Shown: one piece after another, positions 59,251 through 64,000 of the stretch
Position numbering within the stretch: position 1 is the stretch's first letter
How the letters are laid out: the number at the start of each line of letters is the position of its first letter
Assembly (NCBI RefSeq): GCF_000301035.1
Contig: NZ_JH932292.1
Coordinates: forward strand, 1,692,894 to 1,756,893
Reading direction: 5' to 3'
Length of the DNA: 64,000 nt
Origin: Facklamia hominis CCUG 36813
Lineage (GTDB): Bacteria; Bacillota; Bacilli; Lactobacillales; Aerococcaceae
Notes under the pieces: model-generated
Database searches by the model: none
What the model saw: the letters and a program-made list of their open reading frames with translations, nothing else
Told to the model about the DNA's origin: nothing
Translations under genes and position numbers: made by a program

Positions 59251-59955
59251 ATGAATGTGACTTATGTTAAAGCCCTTGCAGATAATTATATTTGGTTATT
59301 AGTTGAAGGTGAAGAAGTGGTTGTGGTCGATCCAGGAGAGAGCCAACCGGTCTTGGATTATCTTCAGGCCCATTCCTTAGAACTAAAGGCGATCTGGTTG
59401 ACCCATAATCATGCGGACCATACCGATGGGGTTCAAGCCATTAAAGCTAACTATCCATCTTGTCCCGTCTATGGCCCTCAAGAAGTGGCAGACTGGGCGA
59501 ACTATGTTCTTAAGGATCAGGATCAATTTGACTTATGGCAGGTCCCTGTGACCGTCCACCAGACACCAGGGCATACGCCGGGCCACCTCTCTTTTTTAGT
59601 AGCAGATTGCCTATTTTGTGGGGATGCTTTATTTGCAGCTGGCTGTGGTCGAGTCTTTACCAAAGACTATCAAGCAGCCTATGAGTCCATGCAGTATTTT
59701 CGTTCCTTGGACGATACGGTTAAGGTCTATGCTGGGCATGAATATACTCAGACTAATCTGCGCTTTGCCTTGAGTTTGGATCCACATTCAAGCGTCTTGC
59801 AAGCGGCTTTGACTGATTGCCAAGCATGCCTAAGGGCTGGCAAGGCGAGTCTTCCTACGACAATCGGCCAAGAACGCCAGATCAATCCCTTCTTGATGGC
59901 TAAGAGCCTGACCGAATTTAAAAGGCTCCGTGACCTGAGGGATGATTTTTCTTAA
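59251..59955 (+). CDS. hydroxyacylglutathione hydrolase-like metallo-beta-lactamase fold protein (glyoxalase II)
   Basis: A 234-residue MBL-fold hydrolase. The metal motif is THNHADHTDG, with His in HTPGHLSF, Asp in CGDALFAAGCGR and His in GHEYTQTNLRFAL; the last is the glyoxalase II signature. The enzyme hydrolyses a thioester such as S-lactoyl-glutathione or a bacterial thiol equivalent. It begins 3 bases after the SNF2 gene, so the three genes from 55631 probably form one operon. Confidence 0.9.
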   Translation: MNVTYVKALADNYIWLLVEGEEVVVVDPGESQPVLDYLQAHSLELKAIWLTHNHADHTDGVQAIKANYPSCPVYGPQEVADWANYVLKDQDQFDLWQVPVTVHQTPGHTPGHLSFLVADCLFCGDALFAAGCGRVFTKDYQAAYESMQYFRSLDDTVKVYAGHEYTQTNLRFALSLDPHSSVLQAALTDCQACLRAGKASLPTTIGQERQINPFLMAKSLTEFKRLRDLRDDFS

Positions 59956-60106
59956 GATTTGATTTAGCCTGTGAACTTAGGAATTTATTCTCTAGTCGCT
60001 CCTTATTTCTAGGGGGAAAGGTCGTCTAGTGCCTTTGAAAAACCATTCAAAGGGTTGTTTTTGAATGTGCATGGGGCTTGTTATCGTAGTCTAGTAAAAT
60101 CAGAAG

Positions 60107-60119
60107 ATTTCCGAACATT
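60107..60119 (+). promoter_or_regulatory. PurBox ahead of the purine permease gene
   Basis: ATTTCCGAACATT matches the Gram-positive PurBox AWWWCCGAACWWT at every position. A TATAAT box at 60177-60182 follows about 60 bases later. A second, opposite box at the expected 17-base spacing is only weakly visible. It suggests PurR control of the permease. Confidence 0.75.
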
Positions 60120-60210
60120 AAAATAAATAAGCTTAAAATAATTTGGTAAAAGGTCGTGCTCAAAGGATTGCTCTTTTATAATAGGATCTATCAAGTTAAG
60201 GAGGAATTCT

Positions 60211-61674
60211 ATGAACGCTATTGCACAGTATTTCAAATTTGAGGACAATCAGACTAGCCTAGGACGAGAGATCCAAGCAGGGGTTACAACTTTCCTAGCC
60301 ATGTCCTACATTATATTTGTTAACCCGGCCATGCTCTCGCAAACTGGGATGCCGGCCCAAGGTGTCTTTTTGGCAACGATCTTCGCTTCTGCCATATCGA
60401 CGGCCTTTATCGGACTCTATGCCAATGTTCCATACGCTTTAGCACCGGGGATGGGCTTGAATGCCTTCTTTACTTATACAGTTGTCTTTGCCTTAGGTTT
60501 TAGCTGGCAAGAAGCCTTATCGATGGTCTTTATCTGTGGTTTGTTAAATGTTTTGATTACGATTACTAAGATTCGTAAATTATTGATCACCTCGATCCCT
60601 TCTTTTTTACAGCATGCGATTTCGGCTGGGATTGGGATTTTTATCGGTTATTTAGGAATTAAGAACGCGGGGCTCTTACAATTTACCTCGGATGCGAGCA
60701 ATATTCTATCCATTAATGGGGGCGATCCAGCAGCAAGCTTGACGGAACCGGTGACCAGTGTTGTTACCTCAGGTGGTATCTTACCGGCGCTCGTGAATTT
60801 CAATAATATTCCGGTATTTGTCGCTTTAGCAGGGTTAGTGGTAACCATCATTCTGATGTTACGAAAGTCTAATGGAGCTATCCTGATTGGGATCATCTTT
60901 ACCACCATTCTAGCCTTTGTGACAGGAATGGTAGACTTTTCGCATTTGAATTTTTCATCTAATAGCTTGTCAGATTCTTTCAAACAATTGGGTCAGACTT
61001 TTGGGGTTATTTTCACTTCAGCGGGTATCCCATCCTTATTCTCAGACCTTTCTAAATTACCAGTAGTCTTGATGACTATCTTTGCCTTTTCTTTATCGGA
61101 TGTCTTTGACACGGTAGGGACCTTTATTGGGACTGGCCGCCGTTCTGGTATCTTCTCAGAAGAAGACGAGCGAGCTCTTGAATCGAGTTCCGGCTTTAAT
61201 TCCAAAATGGACCGGGCCTTATTCGGAGACTCTGTCGGTACGATTTTTGGGGCTATTTTAGGAACTTCCAATACCACAACCTTCGTGGAATCATCCGCTG
61301 GAATTGGAGCTGGAGGACGGACTGGCTTTACCTCGGTCGTGACGGCTATCTGCTTTGTTTTAGCTGCTTTCTTATCACCAGTGATTAGTTTGGTGCCTGC
61401 CCAAGCGACAGCGCCTGCTTTAATTATTGTTGGAATTTTGATGGTGTCATCCTTGAGTGATATCGACTGGGCTAATTTTGAAATGGCTGTGCCAGCCTTC
61501 TTTGCCTCTGTCTTTATGGGCTTATCTTATTCCATCTCGAATGGGATTGCAGCTGGCTTTATCTTCTATGGGATTGTTAAGATTTTTACTGGAAAAGCCA
61601 AGGAAATCCATCCTATTCTATGGGTATCCATGTTGCTCTTCATTTTGAATTATCTAGTGATGGCCTTCCTATAA
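60211..61674 (+). CDS. NCS2-family purine permease (AzgA/PbuG-type)
   Basis: A 487-residue transporter of the AzgA subgroup of nucleobase:cation symporters, about 14 membrane helices. Signatures: the N-terminal TFLAMSYIIFVNPAMLS, ALAPGMGLNAFFTYT in helix 3 and the EDERALESSSGF loop before FGDSVGTIFGAILGTSNTTTFVESSAGI. Members import hypoxanthine, guanine or adenine. The perfect PurBox upstream supports a purine substrate and places it in the PurR regulon with the operon at 31036. Good AAGGAGG site. Confidence 0.92.
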   Translation: MNAIAQYFKFEDNQTSLGREIQAGVTTFLAMSYIIFVNPAMLSQTGMPAQGVFLATIFASAISTAFIGLYANVPYALAPGMGLNAFFTYTVVFALGFSWQEALSMVFICGLLNVLITITKIRKLLITSIPSFLQHAISAGIGIFIGYLGIKNAGLLQFTSDASNILSINGGDPAASLTEPVTSVVTSGGILPALVNFNNIPVFVALAGLVVTIILMLRKSNGAILIGIIFTTILAFVTGMVDFSHLNFSSNSLSDSFKQLGQTFGVIFTSAGIPSLFSDLSKLPVVLMTIFAFSLSDVFDTVGTFIGTGRRSGIFSEEDERALESSSGFNSKMDRALFGDSVGTIFGAILGTSNTTTFVESSAGIGAGGRTGFTSVVTAICFVLAAFLSPVISLVPAQATAPALIIVGILMVSSLSDIDWANFEMAVPAFFASVFMGLSYSISNGIAAGFIFYGIVKIFTGKAKEIHPILWVSMLLFILNYLVMAFL

Positions 61675-61685
61675 AAAGTCTATCA

Positions 61686-61718
61686 AGAAGCTGGTTCATG
61701 CGGCTAGCTTCTTTTTTT
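61686..61718 (+). terminator. terminator after the purine permease
   Basis: AAGAAGCT pairs with AGCTTCTT around a 13-base loop and is followed by TTTTTTGTGG. Confidence 0.8.
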
Positions 61719-61732
61719 GTGGGCAAACTTTC

Positions 61733-61761
61733 TTGCAATACCGACCGCTTTTCTCTATACT
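61733..61761 (+). promoter_or_regulatory. promoter of the MATE gene
   Basis: TTGCAA at 61733-61738, 17 bases, TATACT at 61756-61761, then AAGGAGG and the ATG at 61794. Confidence 0.72.
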
Positions 61762-61793
61762 TTGAAAGTTAAGCAAAATAAGGAGGTAGGTCA

Positions 61794-63161
61794 ATGAATA
61801 ATATGACGGAAGGACCTATTATCAAGAAAACGGTCCTATTTTCTTTGCCGCTCATTATCGGCAATCTTTTTCAATTATTTTATAATATGGTCGATACTTT
61901 TATTGTTGGGCGAACTCTAGGGCTGGAGGCGCTAGCTGGGGTCGGAGTGTCAGGCTCTTTGACCTTTTTTATTCTAGGTTTTGCTCAAGGATTTACCTCA
62001 GGAACGGCAATTCCTTTAGCGCAAGCTTTTGGGGCGGGAGATTACCGCAAGGTCAAACGGTCAGTTGCGATTAATATAATGCTGGCTTGTGCCGTGACTG
62101 GGGTCTTGACTCTAGCTTCGACTTATTTCTTAGGGGATATCTTACGATTGATTCGAACCCCGGAAGAAATAATTGGCTATGCCTATGATTACATTTTTAT
62201 TATTTTTGCCGGAATGATTGTGACGATTCTTTTTAATATGTTGTCCAATATATTAAGAGCCATTGGGGATAGTCGGACACCCGTGGTGGCTTTGATTGTG
62301 ACGACAGTGGTGAATATTATTTTGGATTATGTTTTAATTATTTATTTTAAGATGGGTGTTAAGGGAGCGGCTTATGCGACGGTGATCGCTCAGGTTGCTG
62401 CCATTATGATCTGCTTGTATGTTATTTATAAGGGAATCTATGTCTTGCAAGTGGAGAAGAAAGATTTTAAGTTAGTGGGAGATGAATTAGCGCTTCACTG
62501 TAAACTTGGCTTCCCCATGGGTTTCCAGATGTCTATTATAGCGATCGGTTCGGTCTCTGTTTCTATGGCTTTAAATACGCTTGGTCCCAATGCAGTGGCA
62601 GGTTATTCAGCTGCTATTAAAATTGATCTTTTAGTCGAACAGATTATGGCCTCGCTTGGACTAGCAGCGGCAACTTTTGTCGCACAGAACTTTGGTGCTA
62701 AAAAATATGACCGTCTTTTAACGGGGGTTAAGAAGTTAGTCACATTAAATATACTGATCTCCTGGGTAGCAGGTCTGATTGTCTTTTTTGTAGGTGGTCA
62801 ATTGACGGCCATCTTTGGGGATCAAGCAGTGTCGAACACCCTCTATGAGTATGGAAACACCTTCTTTCATATTATGGGCCCTAGCTTCTGGCTCTTAGCG
62901 ATCTTGTTTGTGCTACGGTATAGTTTGCAAGGGATGAATGATTCGCTCTTTCCAACCTTGGCTGGTATTGGCGAATTGGTCATGCGGGTCTTAGCCGCTT
63001 TCTTCCTGACACCTCGGATGGGCTTTGCTGGAGCAGTCTTGGCTAATCCCATGGCTTGGATTGGATCCGTTGCCTTCTTGATTCCAGCCTTTTTGATGCA
63101 TCAGAAAAAGCTCAAAGCCATCATGAATGCCACCCAAGACCAATTGTCTATGGTAGAATAA
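61794..63161 (+). CDS. MATE-family multidrug efflux transporter
   Basis: A 455-residue MATE exporter with two six-helix MatE domains. The first begins with PIIKKTVLFSLPLIIGNLFQLFYNMVDTFIVG, with the usual P and Q/N pattern and AGVGVSGSLTFFILG; the second is marked by MAFQ-like FPMGFQMSIIAIGS and PNAVAGYSAAIKID. It exports cationic drugs or metabolites using sodium or protons. It has a consensus-like promoter of its own. Confidence 0.94.
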   Translation: MNNMTEGPIIKKTVLFSLPLIIGNLFQLFYNMVDTFIVGRTLGLEALAGVGVSGSLTFFILGFAQGFTSGTAIPLAQAFGAGDYRKVKRSVAINIMLACAVTGVLTLASTYFLGDILRLIRTPEEIIGYAYDYIFIIFAGMIVTILFNMLSNILRAIGDSRTPVVALIVTTVVNIILDYVLIIYFKMGVKGAAYATVIAQVAAIMICLYVIYKGIYVLQVEKKDFKLVGDELALHCKLGFPMGFQMSIIAIGSVSVSMALNTLGPNAVAGYSAAIKIDLLVEQIMASLGLAAATFVAQNFGAKKYDRLLTGVKKLVTLNILISWVAGLIVFFVGGQLTAIFGDQAVSNTLYEYGNTFFHIMGPSFWLLAILFVLRYSLQGMNDSLFPTLAGIGELVMRVLAAFFLTPRMGFAGAVLANPMAWIGSVAFLIPAFLMHQKKLKAIMNATQDQLSMVE

Positions 63162-63191
63162 GAGTAAGTTATCTAGTAAAGGAGCCATACA

Positions 63192-64000
63192 ATGAAATTA
63201 ATTTCTTGGAATATTGACTCGTTAAATGCGGCCTTGACCAGTGATTCGAATCGAGCCTTGATGAGCCGGGCCGTTTTGCGTGATCTTGTTGAATTAAAAC
63301 CGGATGTTATAGCTATTCAAGAGACCAAGCTCAGTACTAAGGGTCCGACAAAGAAACATTTGGAGATCTTAAAAGAACAATTTCCAGAGTATCAGCTGGC
63401 TTGGCGGTCATCCTGCGAACCCGCACGAAAAGGTTACGCAGGCGTCATGTTCCTATATAAAAAATCGATTGATGCTCAGGTTACTTACCCAGAGATCGGG
63501 GGGCCTGCACTCATGGACTGTGAAGGGCGAATCTTGACCTTGGAATTAGAGGACCTCTTCTTGACCAATGTCTATACGCCTAATGCGGGTAGTGAATTGA
63601 AGCGGCTAGCTGACCGTCAGATATGGGATCAAAAATATGCGGATTATCTGGTTGAATTGGACCAACAAAAACCGGTCATCGCTATGGGGGACTTTAATGT
63701 AGCCCATGAAGAAATTGACCTAGCCAACCCGGCAAGCAATCACTTCTCAGCAGGCTTTACCGATGAAGAACGGCAAGGCTTCTCGCGCTTACTGGAACGA
63801 GGATTTACCGATAGCTTCCGTCATCTTCATGGACCGGTAGAAGGTCAATACACTTGGTGGGCGCAACGGGTGAAGACATCGAAGATAAATAATTCGGGCT
63901 GGAGAATTGATTATTTTGTTGTCTCTAACCGTTTGCGCGACCAAATTAAAAACTCTGCCATGATTGATTCAGGCGCTCGTCAAGACCATACACCGATCCT
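63192..64000 (+). CDS. exodeoxyribonuclease III (partial at window end)
   Basis: The reading frame begins at ATG 63192 after an AAAGGAG site and runs to the end of the window (about 269 codons visible). It is an ExoIII/ExoA-type AP endonuclease: ISWNIDSLNAAL at the N-terminus, IAIQETKLS with the metal-binding Glu, VYTPNAG, GDFNVAHEEIDL with the catalytic Asp-Asn, and TWWAQR and WRIDYFVVS, then the start of the final DHTPI motif (catalytic Asp-His) right at the edge. Almost the entire protein is therefore present. It repairs abasic sites. It follows the MATE gene by 30 bases. Confidence 0.95.
   Translation, partial: MKLISWNIDSLNAALTSDSNRALMSRAVLRDLVELKPDVIAIQETKLSTKGPTKKHLEILKEQFPEYQLAWRSSCEPARKGYAGVMFLYKKSIDAQVTYPEIGGPALMDCEGRILTLELEDLFLTNVYTPNAGSELKRLADRQIWDQKYADYLVELDQQKPVIAMGDFNVAHEEIDLANPASNHFSAGFTDEERQGFSRLLERGFTDSFRHLHGPVEGQYTWWAQRVKTSKINNSGWRIDYFVVSNRLRDQIKNSAMIDSGARQDHTPI

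Noticed and set aside
1-64000. CRISPR array, prophage or insertion sequence
   Set aside because: No regularly spaced repeats, no phage structural genes and no transposase with terminal inverted repeats were found.

Overview
The window looks like the chromosome of a low-to-moderate GC Gram-positive bacterium of the Lactobacillales. I would guess Aerococcaceae-like (Aerococcus or Facklamia type), but that rests on gene content and style only: strong AAAGGAGG ribosome binding sites, consensus sigma-A promoters, short intergenic gaps, PurBox-type purine control, a PdxR-PdxS-PdxT cluster, Bce and lantibiotic-type defence transporters, and no rRNA, tRNA or CRISPR array that I could see.

Layout. 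1-5600: the right part of a phase-variable type I restriction-modification island. It holds a tyrosine recombinase, a 5' half of hsdS on the plus strand, a 3' half of hsdS on the minus strand, 15-bp inverted repeats at the exact break between the halves, then hsdR and a truncated DUF262 (GmrSD-like) remnant at the island edge. hsdM is not in view. 5659-14623: accessory genes, including three GNAT or nucleoside-type enzymes, a ParB-like orphan, a BceRS-BceAB peptide-antibiotic detoxification module, a membrane protein plus HTH pair, a ParE/YefM-type toxin-antitoxin pair and a nucleoside phosphorylase-like gene. 14989-19514: aldehyde dehydrogenase, sodium:neurotransmitter-type symporter, RlaP-like nucleotidyltransferase and a small HExxH protein. 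19688-24176: a lantibiotic-immunity-like ABC transporter divergent from its two-component system. 24431-27199: PadR plus DUF2812 pair, a membrane-anchored alpha/beta hydrolase behind a structured leader, and a DUF2200 protein. 27499-30018: codB-codA (cytosine uptake and deamination).

30897-42937 is a complete-looking purFMNHDEKCL operon under a PurBox pair. 43151-50183 is a mixed set (GNATs, isochorismatase-like hydrolase, alpha/beta hydrolase, Ohr, MerR-TipAS regulator with its own 19-bp-spacer promoter, M20 amidohydrolase, nucleotidyltransferase). 50269-53244 is pdxR divergent from pdxS-pdxT (vitamin B6). 53393-64000 carries a HAD phosphatase, BrnQ, an MGMT/SNF2/glyoxalase-II run, a PurBox-preceded purine permease, a MATE exporter and the start of an exonuclease III gene.

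The most striking observation is in the purine operon. PurF and PurL are the two enzymes of de novo IMP synthesis that use glutamine, and both have lost the cysteine nucleophile of their glutaminase domain (Gly in both), together with other glutaminase residues, while the PurF PRPP-binding loop and the PurL synthetase part look conserved. No separate purQ or purS is present. PdxT in the same window keeps its Cys and His-Glu, so this is not a general loss. The natural inference is a purine pathway that runs on free ammonia instead of glutamine. The neighbouring cytosine deaminase, which releases ammonia, is suggestive context but not proof.
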